Below are positions 52,401-64,000 of a stretch of 64,000 bases of DNA, one piece after another; within the stretch, counting starts at the first letter, position 1; each line of letters opens with the position of its first letter. Origin of the DNA: Rachycentron canadum (taxonomy: Eukaryota > Chordata > Actinopteri > Carangiformes > Rachycentridae); NCBI GenBank assembly GCA_038496675.1, contig CM076660.1:16262750-16326749 (forward strand). The letters are read 5' to 3'. Under the pieces are notes generated by a model. It was not told where the DNA came from, made no database searches, and was given only the letters and a program-made list of their open reading frames with translations. The position numbers and the translations under genes were made by a program.

Positions 52401-53851
52401 TCAGCTTTGTGTTGCCTCTCACTTCCCAGCTGATGCTCCTCCAGGTTATTTTAGTTCAGTTTAGTCCAGATGGCATCCAATTATTCAAAGTGCCTCACAT
52501 GCAAATAAAGTACAGTAGATTTACGTCAAAATACACATATACAACTTTCAGTTTAAGCATGATGTGTGTGCAAATTCAAGGGATGTTGTATTGAAACGTC
52601 CTGTAGGCGGACTTTCTGAAGAAACTGCGACAAAGAGTCTGTTTAGTTTCTAATTCTTAAGTGCATGTGGACCTAACTGTTGGTTATTTCTGGTGCAATC
52701 ACTGGGAAAGTACATTAGTCTGTCCCTTCAGAGCTGCTGAGTGTCACTCTTTCAGCATCAGTTAACAAATACACAAACAGAGGACTATTACAAGCCATAT
52801 GTATTGTTTGCATTTAGGACAAATCTAATAGCTGACTCAGACGTGCTTCCATGTGATTATTTTTATTCTATTACAGCAGTTATTTTTTAGCATCATCCAT
52901 TCAACCAAAATAATGGAATTGGTTCCTATATAGTTTCAAATTGTGTGCCACGCAAAAGGGATTCACAGTAAATCTCCACGACTGAGAGACAAGCTGTGTG
53001 TTGTTGCTCTTTTTCTGTTGTATTTCTCTCAGAGCAGTCGTTGACACGAGTTTGCTGCACCCTGTGCTCAATAAAAAACTTATTTCAAACTGAACTGAAC
53101 TGGACCCATATTGTTAAAACACACTTGCTGTCACAAGCAGTAATAAAGCCCAGCTGTAATCTCACAGATCCCAAAAACCTCTACTGTCAGCCTCTTTGAA
53201 TGAGTGTAGACTAGGTTAGATCAGTTTCTAGTTATTTTACTCTTAGTTTTTTTCTTTGCTCTTTTCTCTGGTGTGGACCTCCAAGCACCAATCAGGTCTT
53301 ATAAACAGTCACACTCAGGGTTGCTGCTTATTTATTCAGCTTTATAGTAATAGTTTTTTAAAGCGGATTTTCAGGGGCTTGGATGATTATTAAGTATATT
53401 ATAAATACACTAAACCTAGTGGTGGTTTCTGAGCTGTATTTTGTTGTTGATTGTCCAAGTGTTCCCTTCCTAGGAGACAGGGTCGAAATACATGTAAAAG
53501 TAAAGGTTTGATTTAATTTAAAGTGGTACAAAGTGTCTTTTTTTATGGTGGCCCTGAGAGCTCAACACATGCATATAGACAAAACGAACACACATTCAGA
53601 AAACATCTTAATCAACTTGACAACATATGTGCTGCAAATACTGACAGCACAACCAGATTTACAAAAACCCTGCAATTCCCCAAATGCACTGCAATTATAC
53701 ACAACAACTGAATTGTTTCCGGCGGACACAAAATGTGATGCACCCGACTGGGACGCACTGGCATGATTTTCTGCACATTTGTGTATTTGATTGTACTTGT
53801 GTTGTCAAATTGATGAAGATGACTTTTAAATTTGTGTTTTGTTTATTTTCA

Positions 53852-53872
53852 TGTTTGTTTGTTTGTTTTTTT
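53852..53872. repeat. (GTTT)n tract
   Basis: Imperfect GTTT repeat of four to five units ending in a T run. Confidence 0.85.
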
Positions 53873-54564
53873 AGTTACAGCGAGTTGACTGCTTAGGGCC
53901 TCCATATATGTGGCCTCTTGCAAGTGGCCACAGATTGAGAGAGGAAAACCTGGCAACGTAGAAAAAGGACAGATGATGATGATCAGACTTCATTCACGGT
54001 CATGTGTGAGGTACTTCACACACAATTATGTGTGAAGTATGAATCAAATATGAAGAGTGCATGCTTACCATGCTTATTGGATTACGGGATACCACCGACC
54101 TTGCCACACTGGAAAGGAATGGAGTGTATGGGGGGGTTCAAATGCTTTGGCAAGCAACTGAATCCTCGCTCCAGTGTTTGTCATCAGTTACATAGTTTTG
54201 TTACTTGCCGGGATCTATAATTAATAGAACTGGATTAATGATGCAAAAACTTAATGCCGCCCACACAAAAGTTTAGCTGCATGAAAGAGGGCGAGAGAGA
54301 ACCACCTCCTGATGAATGCTGAGCTAAAACAGACAAAACATTAAATATGCATATTAACAGTGGTGCGAGAAGGATGAATGACTGGCCACTAAAACTGCTC
54401 TTGCAGCCCTTAAACCCATTCACTCTAAACCACTTTAATTTTCACACTTTTTTTTTTCTCTCTCTCTCTTCCACACAGACTCGCTCTTGCACCACATGTG
54501 TTTGTAGATCCTCTTAGGGTAGCCAGGCTTGAAATCCAATTTTGGTGAAGCTATAAAGCACAGA

Positions 54565-54588
54565 AATAAATAAATAAATAAATAAATG
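54565..54588. repeat. (AAAT)n microsatellite
   Basis: Six AAAT units. Confidence 0.93.
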
Positions 54589-55418
54589 AAATAAAAAGTT
54601 TATAAAGTGTGATGATTCTTTTCATTACTCAGACGCCGATGGAAAACAACTTTGCAACTTTAGTGCAGTGATAGGTGTTTGTGAGATTGTACACATGAAG
54701 TCAACAATGTTAATGTAAAGTCTGTTTCCAAAGAGTAACAGCTGCTTGCCAAGAGACTTGCTCATCATCTGGGTTTTGTTTTTACCATCTGCCAGTGCTT
54801 CAACTTTATTGGTTCTACTGATGTTCTCCAATTATGTGGTGGTGTGGTAATTTACAGCACTTCTTAATAACCTGCTCTTGCAGAGCCCTTCCTTGTCTGT
54901 GAGAGGTTTGAATAAGATCAGAGCAGAGTATTTGGACTCCTGCTCCATCAGTCACATTTATTAATGCAATAGGCTCCAAGGAGCTGTGATTTGCAGTTAT
55001 TTTAAGCAACTGCTGGATGACTGTTCAGAGGTAAGACACCCTCCTATTGTAAAGTGGATGTTTGCTCTGAAGAAAAATGAATAACCAGAGGTTTTCGAGT
55101 CAGTATATGATCAATAAATGATTTTTTTTTTTTTTAACCAAAGTTGACAAACAAAAACTTATACTGCAAATATACTAAAACTAATCTGCACCTCCCTGAC
55201 TTCACAGAGTCATTTTACCTCTTCTTATTATCACTGACAATTGACCCTCCAATAGTACATCTCCCTTTAACCTTTTCCCATGCTGTAAACACACACATTT
55301 AAGGGAGCCCTTCTACACTTATATTACCTCAAGTGTCTGGCTGATGTGTTGAATAGAGCTGTTGTGGTGAGAAGACAACATCAATTTTAGCTCCTGAGTG
55401 CAGAAGAAGAGGATATTG

Positions 55419-55440
55419 TTTTTTTTTTTTTTTTTTTTTT
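55419..55440. repeat. poly(T) run
   Basis: 22 consecutive T. Confidence 0.9.
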
Positions 55441-55664
55441 GGATAGGAGGGCTGTTGATCTGCCCATTAGCTGCTCTTTTTCTATCTAGACTTCATTTGT
55501 GTCTGCTGTTTGAACTCTGGACGTGGGCTGTGATATTTCTAATATTACCAAGCAAAGATAATGAGCACCATCCAGACACTCACACTCACATACCAGTTGC
55601 TAAGGGTAAATCATCCATGTGTCATCATATACTGTTGTCTTTTCATTCGCCATATTCGAGCAAA

Positions 55665-55706
<42 letters not shown>
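55665..55706. repeat. (AT)n microsatellite
   Basis: About 20 AT units with one phase slip on each side. Self-complementary and so prone to cruciform formation. Confidence 0.95.
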
Positions 55707-55708
<2 letters not shown>

Positions 55709-57186
55709 GTTGCAGTAATCTGAGATTTTGACCAAGAATTCCACAAAAAGAAAACCTTTATCAGCAGGAGGCAGAGGTGTGAATCAATAGCCAATATATA
55801 CCACATGCTACTGAGACTGATCATGTCACAAGCCTAAACAATGGTGGTTCATAAAATTGGAAGCTTGGACATCTAACTGTTTAGAGACAATGCACAGTAT
55901 GGCTTTAGTATATTGTTTGGATTGGATGTTTTTGTTTTGTCCATGTCCACCATTTATAAGACATTAAAAACTGTAAGAGCCTATCTTGTAAATATAAATG
56001 AAAAAAGTACAGAACAAACTCATTTTCCTTGGGAAAAGGCACATTGATCATTTTCACCTATTACTGACAAAAGTAAGTTTTACGCACCTAGAAATCACGT
56101 GCAGTCTAGAGCGCTGTGCTTCTGGGCTCTAAAGGGCCGTGTCTCTATCAGCCCTCTACAGGAAGCAGCATCATCCATCACTGTCAGTGTTAATATTGTT
56201 TCCCCTCACCTCCCAATAGGCAGCTTGTGTTTTGGTTTACAGCATTTATGTTTTCAGACTTGTGTACTCACAGGCCCTCACCTGGCTGTGCTCTCTGGCA
56301 TCCCCCTGCCAAAATGCATAAAACTAATTTCAACATTACATGCGGCCAGCATATTAAAATGTGTCTGCTCGAAGACATCTCTCTCTCTCTTTCTCTCATC
56401 ACCCCCTCCAGGATTTAGCTTATTATTGTTTGTATTTTCATGTTCTGAATCTTGTTTCAAGATTGCTTTGAAAAATGTTTTCTCAAAATTGCTGAGATTT
56501 GATGCATGTAGAGGATGACGAGTTGTACTGTAATCGATTAAATGTTCAAATGCTTGAAAAGGTTTTTCATTGTTAAAACCAGACTGATAAGGTAGAGCAA
56601 TCCTACAACTACTACTCTTACTGCCACCGGAATCCAATATCCTAACACGGTGTTAAGTGGAGAACTTTAAAAAGTAAAAAAAAAGGTTTTCCACAGATAT
56701 CCAACTGGCACTGACTGACAAAAGAAAAAATATTTGCAACTAACAAGAGGATTGAACATGCTAAAATAGAAAGCTGCAGCGTAAGAAATCAAGCTGTAGT
56801 GCTGATCAAAGCCAAAACAACAGACTCTAGCATCTTTTTCTATGTTTAGGTGAATACCGTCTCTCCACTTAGATTCAATTTTCCAGTATGTGTCTGTCAT
56901 GTTTAGAGGGAAGAAAATAACATCTCGCTCAAAAGAATGATAACCTAATAGCGGGTCTTTCTGTCTAATGGCGTGGCTGCCTTCCCTTAAAAGAGATTCA
57001 ACCATCGCGTATCAAAAACTTACAACAATTTTAAACACTGTCTCTCTGATCCTTTTTGACTTTTCTCTTCTTTCCTAGCCCCTTTGACCAATAACACTTT
57101 ATTTGTGCTTGCTTACTTTTGTAGAGTGGAGAGAAAAAAAATACTTGTGCTGTCCACTTTGCCCTGATTCTGGCAGATGTTACTAG

Positions 57187-57203
57187 AAAAAAAAAAAAAA
57201 AAA
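57187..57203. repeat. poly(A) run
   Basis: About 17 consecutive A. Confidence 0.85.
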
Positions 57204-57367
57204 GGAATATTGTCTGTCCGTCCAACCAATCCATAAGGTGAAGGTTCACACTTGAATATAATCACTTCTGCTCTCTTCAGTGCTGTTAAAATGACTTTTT
57301 TTTTCCATTTTATTCAGCGAGATTCCTGACCAGTTTTTTGAAAACATGAGTGATCGAAAGAAAACAC

Positions 57368-57400
57368 AAAAAAAAAAATATATATATATATATATATAGA
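57368..57400. repeat. poly(A) followed by (TA)n
   Basis: Eleven A followed by eleven TA units, the same arrangement as at 30767-30837. Confidence 0.93.
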
Positions 57401-58359
57401 AATTATTTTGCAGGGAGTTGAGTATGCTACTAACCATACCAGAAATTATTGATGAAAATATTATATTTATGTCACAATTATCTTACATGGTAGCATGGTA
57501 GCATGTGGAAATGAGCAGCACTGACCTGGAGCAACACTAGGACCACAAATTTGAAAGATCACACCAAATCATCAGCCTAACATTCAGAGAAAGCACCATA
57601 CATCAATGCTCTCAACATCACCCTGAAACACAACTCGGCATGACTTACTTTGACCATGATTAATGAGACACAGTTGTGTGTGGTTGTGGGTTAGACACAT
57701 GAATGAAATACAGAGTTAAAACAGAGTGTGTGTCTGTGTGTTTACTGGGCTTTGTGTGTACCATATGTGTGTGAGTGCACCAGGCAGCACAGATCACAGG
57801 TGCGGCTCTGTATGTCAGAGTATAAAGGGCTAGACAAATGGAGCAGCTGGTCAGAAGAGAACTAAAGTACAAAGTAAACTGTATTGGGTTTAAAACAGGA
57901 AAAGAGACAGTATGTGGTTTACAGGAGGTTTATTTCAAAGGAAGGTGACTCTGCAGGAGAAGATTACTTCATAGTGTAAGAGTTTTAGTTTGCATCAGAG
58001 TTTGGGCGAGTGACATTTTGAAGCTGACACAGCCAAAGTGAAGTGAGCTGCTGGATTTATTCTAATTGTGAAAATATGTTGTTGAAGATAATGCCTGGAA
58101 GTATTTTTAAAGATAGGTCTGTTTATAATTAGTTTATAGTTATTACAATTAGAGTCTTTTTTTTTTTTCTTTTTCCTCCATTCTGCTGCAATAAAAAACA
58201 CTAAAATAGCAGTGAAAATGTCAGAGTCACCAAGCTGGCCACCTCGCCTTCTGAGATTTGTATCCTCTCCGTCTAGGTGCCACTAAATACTGCTGTGCTT
58301 ACACAACCCACAGGAAACATGAACACAAGAGGGCTGTATTTGTATTTTACTTCCTCCTC

Positions 58360-58592
58360 TGCTGTTTATATGTCAGCAGGATTAGCTACACAAAAAGTAC
58401 TGAGCCGATTTGCACCAAACTTGGTCAAGGGATGTGGTGGCTAGGGGTCAGGGAAGAACTCATTAAATTTTTGGGGGCAGATCCAGATCAAAGTATTCAA
58501 AGTATATCTAGATTTAATTTTTATTTCTTTTGGTATCTATTGTTTGACATTGGCCTTGATGGAGGTCTGCACTCTGAGTGTCCTTCTAGTTT
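58360..58592 (+). repeat. fish interspersed repeat copy
   Basis: Contains TATGTCAGCAGGATTAGC, CCGATTTGCACCAAACTTGG, GGGAAGAACTCATTAAATTT, GGGGGCAGATCCAGATCAAA and, after a T-rich stretch, TTGGCCTTGATGGAGGTCTG and CACTCTGAGTGTCCTT. In this order they match a repeat very common in ray-finned fish genomes, in my recollection. The copy is nearly full in length but diverged. Its transposon class is not clear to me. Confidence 0.7.
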
Positions 58593-59544
58593 TCCAAAGC
58601 AATACATGGAAAACAAAAGGAAAATGTCTGCAGTCTTTTTATTTGACACTTTGTTTTCCCTGGCTTCAAATGATTTCTGCTGTAAAGAAAATGGAGATGT
58701 TCTTAAGGCTCAAATACCTCCGCTTATGGCTTGTGACTGATTCAGTGGTATAACAAGTATGAGATACGCAGTATTGACAAGTGTAATGGTGTACATAGGC
58801 ATGTCAGTGTATGACAAGTACACAGAAAAGGTTGAAAATCAGCCAGTGTTTTCCTTTAATAGTGTTCTCCTTGAGCTGACGGAACTGTTATGGGTGCTAG
58901 GAAATCATTTTGAAAAGGGACAGATAGCATGACATCAATCAAGAGGCTTGTAAATTCATCACTAATACCTGAGATGCAGAGCACATTTTAAAGTATAACA
59001 TCAATGTACTTAGGTTTACATTGCATAATTTGGCTTCTATGTAGTTTACAGTATAGCAACTAGGATTTGATTTGTAATACAGGATGGAGCTAAAAGACAG
59101 AGAGAGAGAAAAAAGAGAACTGTGGTTATTAATTGTTTCTATTGTTAATCCTTCACAACCACTTCACAACTACTGTGAAAACACACTTAGCAAATTTCTC
59201 ACAATATAGTAATCTGCGACAGATTTCAAAGTTGTAGGTCTTATTTCACCCACAGCTCTTTAATTGACTCCACCACGGAGTAAATGAGAAGAAAATGAAA
59301 AGATAAATTACTCTAATGGAAGGAAATGAAGTGTGAAAAGAAACATTCCTCCCAGTATTTTCTAGGATGCAGCACATTGGTAAATTGAAATACAACAAGG
59401 ATCCAGCTTCTATATAAGACAGATTTTGCCATGATTACAGAAATGATGTAACTTTAATACCAGACATTTGTAGAACAAGACACGTACTATCCTCATTCAG
59501 CACTTAGTTTTCTGGAAGACAAACACAACATTAGATGAAAATGC

Positions 59545-59586
59545 AAAAAAAAAAAAAAAAAAAGGTATAGAAGAAAAAAAAAAAAA
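59545..59586. repeat. two poly(A) runs
   Basis: A runs at 59545-59563 and 59574-59586 separated by GGTATAGAAG. Confidence 0.88.
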
Positions 59587-60124
59587 CAGGTAACTGTGGA
59601 ATGGGGAATACAAATTGATTCGGCTAACAGAATGACAGGCTATAAAAAAAATGTATTGCCAATTCAACCATTCATAGAGTTCAGATTTGTTTAAGGTTGA
59701 CCCATTTACCCTCTGCAGCTTTAATACGTTACAGTGAATTTCATGCAAATAGTGATGCTGGGCAAGTCTGTTTTTGTTATGCTCCAGCTTAAAGGTCAGG
59801 CCTTATGAGCTCCCTAGCACCATTAAGAGACAGTTTGTTTAAAGCCTGTCTGAAGGACGATGCTCAATGAACCAGAACACAGACAGGCTGTAATAAATGA
59901 AAGGGAAAAGTTATGGTTCCGCTCAATGAAGTCAAAGGGCAGATGGAGGATAAGAGTGTGTCTCATCTCAATAGCTGTGCTATATTCTCGTGACTCAACA
60001 ACCAGACAGACAGTAAAAGGAAAATCTGATGCTTTGAAATTGGCATTTCTACAGAGTCATGGAGGTGCTATTCTGGTTTTAGACTATAAATCACTGAGTG
60101 AGGGAAGAAACTGTGACCTATTGC

Positions 60125-60157
60125 TTTTTGTTTTTTTTGTTTTTTTTTGTTTTTTTA
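60125..60157. repeat. T-rich tract with G interruptions
   Basis: Runs of seven to nine T separated by single G. Frames through it give poly-Phe/Val artefacts. Confidence 0.88.
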
Positions 60158-60218
60158 AAGGCTGGTTCTTCCAGCCTCTGCTCGCTTAATTTAATTTTCT
60201 TCATTTCCTTCCTGCTAC

Positions 60219-60238
60219 TTTTATTTATTTATTTATTT
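60219..60238. repeat. (TTTA)n tract
   Basis: About five TTTA units. Confidence 0.88.
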
Positions 60239-61176
60239 CCACTTTCAGAGACCTGTCACACCCACAAACCAAATTAAATTATCAATTCATTAAGTTGACT
60301 AATGGAATCATTTATCAGTTTCACCCCATTATTTTCTAGTCCTTCCTCATTGCTTTAAGCAAACAATTGTAGAATCTGCACATACTGCAGGAATTGCAGC
60401 AAATGTCCCTAACAGGAAACTTTCACTTTATGACTTCACTGAGGACCCCAGAAGGAGTCATGTAGAGTGATCTGAAAGCCTTGTATCTGAGCCCAGCGGA
60501 AGCTGCTTATTGATTTGCTTGTCTAGTGACTCTCAGTAATAATAAGGAAATAAAGCCCCTGGATATAAGGAGATTGATGTCAATCAGCCGCCTGCCTCAA
60601 GTGTGGCTTGTCCCATCTTATTAGTGCTCTATCGATGCACTGAGTGTTCACTGATGACTCCATTGATATGCAACTGAGGAGAGGAGGCTGTCTGTTGCCA
60701 TCTTGAGGAGGATTCCCCTATGACTGCTCACTCTGCCATCTTAGTCAGTGTAGACTGAGAGATTGTTATGGATTCATGGAATATCAGAGTAAAGTATGAG
60801 CTTTTAACTCCACTCTAAATGTCACACATAATCCAGATGGCCGGACACCTCTTATTATAATTGGGTCAGTTGAGATGAGCTACAGGTCTGCAAAAATGCT
60901 TTATAGTTTTAAAAGTGAAAATGTGATCCATAACTGTCTCAATTTATTGGCCACATCCTCTGAGAGAACGTGGTCTAAGAAGATGTGGCCATCATAGCCA
61001 CTGTAGACCATTAAAGCTGAACAGAAATGAGATGGAGTCCCGTCCCCCATATTCTCTTTCCAAAGTGATTCATCCCCAGCACACAATGAGTTTTGGGTTA
61101 GGTTGGGTCATGATTGCCTGTGCAACAAAAGGACACATTTTGCCGCTTCACTTAAGGAGCCTTGTCACAACGCTGT

Positions 61177-61255
61177 AATGCCTTCACCTTCGAAGGCATT
61201 TGAAGACCAAAGCTTCCTTCAAAGGCTGCCCCTAGTAGCCTTTGGAGGAAGCTTT
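61177..61255. repeat. two adjacent inverted repeats
   Basis: First hairpin: AATGCCTTC at 61177-61185 pairs perfectly with GAAGGCATT at 61192-61200 across a 6-base loop. Second hairpin: 61209-61227 pairs with 61237-61255 over 19 positions with one T-G wobble, across a 9-base loop. Its arms begin AAAGCTTCCT and end AGGAAGCTTT. All arms share AAGG/CCTT-rich motifs (TTCGAAGG, TTCAAAGG), as if derived from one short unit. It may be a remnant of a foldback or MITE-like element. The stems are short for a microRNA precursor. Confidence 0.75.
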
Positions 61256-61789
61256 GCAGATTTGCCTTACCAAATGCTTTCATTACAGAAAAAACAAATG
61301 GGCAAACCAGTTGAAACGCAACATAGAATTCTGTTAACTCTCACACTTTATCCTGCAATTTAGTATTTTGTATTGTATTAAGATTTATTAGGACTGCATA
61401 TTTTATGTTTATAAATAAAACATTCTAAGTGTTTATATTGTAAGGTGTTATATAGCCCACAATCTATAGAAGATGAGAATATGCCTTGCCAGAGGAAAAT
61501 ACAACAAAGGGTTAAGGATTAATTTTCACTACATCTACACGTGTTTGTCCTCAGGTTACTCAGATCAGTTTTACTGAAACAGCCACATTTGTTTTGATAA
61601 GTTTACACTGACAAGTCTGATTTTTCTACATCAATAATCAGATGAAGGTTTAATATTGAGTTGTAATCTGAGTTATGAAACTGTTTAAAAAACCTTAGCA
61701 ACAAGGTTTGCGTGGCATTATTGCTGGATGTGATGGGGCATAAGGACACAATAGTTTCCTTTAGAACCTACTGTGTCCTCCTAAGATGC

Positions 61790-61915
61790 CACTGCTTCCT
61801 CCGAGAATCTTGTAGATCCTAAATGTCTTTTACTAAAGGTGCTCATGAAAGAAACATTTCACTAACTGCATTTCCCCAAGGACAATAAATGGTATTTTAT
61901 TGTATTTGTGCTGCT
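61790..61915 (+). mobile_element. possible LINE 3' tail
   Basis: GAAAGAAACATTTCACTAAC followed by TGCATTTCCCCAAGGACAAT and AAATGG resembles the 3' ends of fish L2/Rex-type LINEs, which commonly close with a TTTCCCC-type motif and a CAATAAA-type sequence. No coding part is recognised upstream, consistent with extreme 5' truncation. Confidence 0.35.
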
Positions 61916-62898
61916 GCTCAGAATAAGATGACAGTAATCTCATTGTGTCATGTTAATTACCACCTTTAATTTATGAATTAACTCTAATTAACCAGCTCCA
62001 GTGCTGTGTAATGTACTGCAGTAATACACATAACCTTTTGTGCAGCTTGGTATCATACTTCAGCTCTACTGCTGTAAATCTTATTCAAGTGAGTTGCAGA
62101 GAAACAAGCTACATAAGATTTCAGATTAGCTCCTGTGTCCTCTGAACTTGCACTCAGCCTATAGTAAGACATTTGTGACCACTATCTTGACAGTGCAATG
62201 CACAGTACAGTTGTTCTATTTGCTAACATCTGTAATCTGTGATTTTATCCATTGCCTGGGACTTGATGCAACTTACTAGTGTGTGAAGGGTTAAATATGA
62301 TAGTATGACACCTATTCTGTGAACCTGACAGAACACATCAAGATCACTTTGTTGTGGCAGCGTACTGGTTATGCCAACATATTACAGTACATCTATAGCT
62401 GATTGGAGTCCTTCAAGCACAATAAATTTAAATTGGCTGTCAGTAGGGTGTGATTTTCTAACTGTGGATGGAAACAGGTGAGAACAGGACCTGTCTGTGT
62501 TTCTATATCGGAAATCAGGGCCTGGGAGAGGTTGGAATTTTTTTCGGCTTGACTGTAATTCAAGGTTGGATAACAAATCAAATCCGAACGGGTAGCAGAG
62601 GTTATGCCTGTGCCCAAAACAAACCTGACATGCTGGTAGATTTTGCTCTGGTGTTGCTAAAGTGCGCAGTGCATTCTCGGTAAATATATTTGCATCATCC
62701 ATCAACAAACAGAATGTTATTTTACCTTGTCATTGTCAACTGTGTAGATTACATATTCTCAGTACACGAACAATGACAAGGTAATTGTCTACCACGTTCA
62801 TAAGGAAGGGGAGATGGCAGGGGGATGCCAATCAGATTCCACTGGGTGTTGTTACCACCCCTGTGCAGCCTCTGGCAAGAAATTATGTTGTTTTGGGG

Positions 62899-62930
62899 TT
62901 TTTTTGTTTGTTTGTTTGTTTGTTTTTTTG
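62899..62930. repeat. (GTTT)n microsatellite
   Basis: About five GTTT units flanked by T runs. From here to the window end only unremarkable AT-rich DNA is seen. Confidence 0.92.
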
Positions 62931-64000
62931 CAAAATTTGCCATTAGTCTTCACATGCTCCATAAATTTACATCTTGAAATAATTTTATTTGCTTGAAATG
63001 CTCTGCAGTTACAGTTTGTCTTATGGCTGCTATGCATTTTCAAGACATATTTGAGCTCATGTTAGCAGGCTATAAATGTGACATTTCATTTCATTTCAGT
63101 TGTCTGGATTTTCATCAGTTGAGACACAAAACAATTCACATGATTTACAGAGCAGATTACTAATCAGTGATGGTCACATGAAAGATATTTTGTTATATTG
63201 GCAGCCAATGTCTGCAACTTGATGAGACTCATAAAACAAGCCAGTATAGCCTACTTTGTTATTTCCTGTTTTGTATTTATTGATTTAGTCTACGCTCATA
63301 CCCAACAAACGCCATTAAAATTCAGTTTTCAGCTCCACTTCTTCTTGGAAACTTCAACTGTAAACATTCAATTAAGGCTCAGACATGAGAACAGTATGGT
63401 AGTGGTACATGCGCCTCTGTAATCACCACAGTGAGGTCTCCAACCTGTACACATTGATCCTGTATCGAGCTGTGTATGAGAAACTCCGGTTTACCCCAGT
63501 TCTTCTTTCTCACTCTCCACTCTCACTCGATATTCTGATTGAAGGGCAGCAGCTGGATGGTCGAAAGCTGACCAGCGCAGATAAAGACAAAGAGGGTGAT
63601 GAGGTAAGAAAGTGAGACACAGAGGTTAGTCGCCAGTTTGATGCAACAACAGCAATAATCTTGGCAAAAGGATCATTCTCTCACTTCCACTATACAGTAC
63701 GTGCATGTTTGAGATTCCTCAATACTTTACAGTTATGAGGAGTGGGGCAGTCATATATGCTTGAATCATTTATGAAGACCTCCGATTACACTCTTTATTC
63801 TCTCTGGTAGTGAGACATGTCAAATATGCTTTGCTTGCCTTGATAGCGCAGCTTTGGCTGCTCTTGTTGTGACAGAATAAGGCTACAAGGAAATATTTCT
63901 ACTCCATCTTAGAACATCAAAAAGGTCTTTGAATTGCTTCTGTCGCTAAGAAAGATAAATGTGCCGTTGTCACGACTGCTAGTAAAATGTAAAACCATGT

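Larger units (their letters stand above)
24967..64000 (+). other. presumed 5' part of a giant intron 1
   Basis: It starts with the donor GTAAGAACTT after the signal-peptide exon and runs past the window end. I looked in all frames for cysteine-patterned or otherwise domain-like exons flanked by splice sites and found none. Contents are microsatellites, SINE and other fish repeats, a possible LINE tail near 61.9 kb and some low-repeat mid-GC blocks, listed separately. Alternatively the gene's second exon is a short one I could not recognise, or an unrelated gene-poor region begins here. Confidence 0.5.

Noticed and set aside
56099..56518. 139-codon plus-strand frame
   Set aside because: It spans a CT-rich tract giving a Ser-Leu run. 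No domain and no splice-site pairing.
58258..58740. 160-codon plus-strand open frame
   Set aside because: It lies over the common fish interspersed repeat at 58360-58592 and starts without an ATG.
1..64000. CRISPR array, operon, prophage or other prokaryotic system
   Set aside because: There are no regular spaced repeats and no dense coding. Composition, microsatellites and retroelements are those of a vertebrate genome.

Overview
The window looks like vertebrate nuclear DNA, most likely from a teleost fish. It is AT-rich and gene-poor. It has many short microsatellites (CA/GT, AT, GA, ATC and long A or T runs) and one 380-base assembly gap. The few dispersed repeats I recognise are of kinds common in ray-finned fish genomes. 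These are tRNA-derived SINE fragments, a decayed end of an L2/CR1-type LINE reverse transcriptase, and two fish interspersed repeat families. There are no bacterial-type operons and no long intact ORFs.

Only one gene start is well supported. A CpG-rich block at about 24440-25080 holds a 5' leader and a short first coding exon on the plus strand (ATG at 24882). It encodes a 28-residue signal peptide-like N terminus and ends in a strong phase-1 splice donor at 24966/24967. The product should therefore be a secreted or type I membrane protein. The exon is too short to name the gene. ERBB4-type receptors, CSMD-type CUB/sushi proteins and R2B receptor tyrosine phosphatases are all compatible with a signal-peptide exon, phase-1 junction and very long first intron.

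Layout: 1 to about 24440 is upstream or intergenic DNA with no supported gene. About 24440-24966 is the promoter-proximal region plus exon 1. From 24967 to the window end (about 39 kb) I see no convincing second exon, so this is read as the 5' part of a giant intron 1. Within both flanks are simple repeats, old retroelement fragments and some mid-GC, low-repeat blocks that could be conserved non-coding elements. That last idea cannot be tested from one sequence.

I found nothing that looks like a novel multi-gene system. The points most worth a second look are the signal-peptide exon with its upstream ORF and possible 5'UTR splice acceptor, a pair of adjacent inverted repeats at 61177-61255, the decayed LINE at 22925-23225, and several candidate regulatory blocks.
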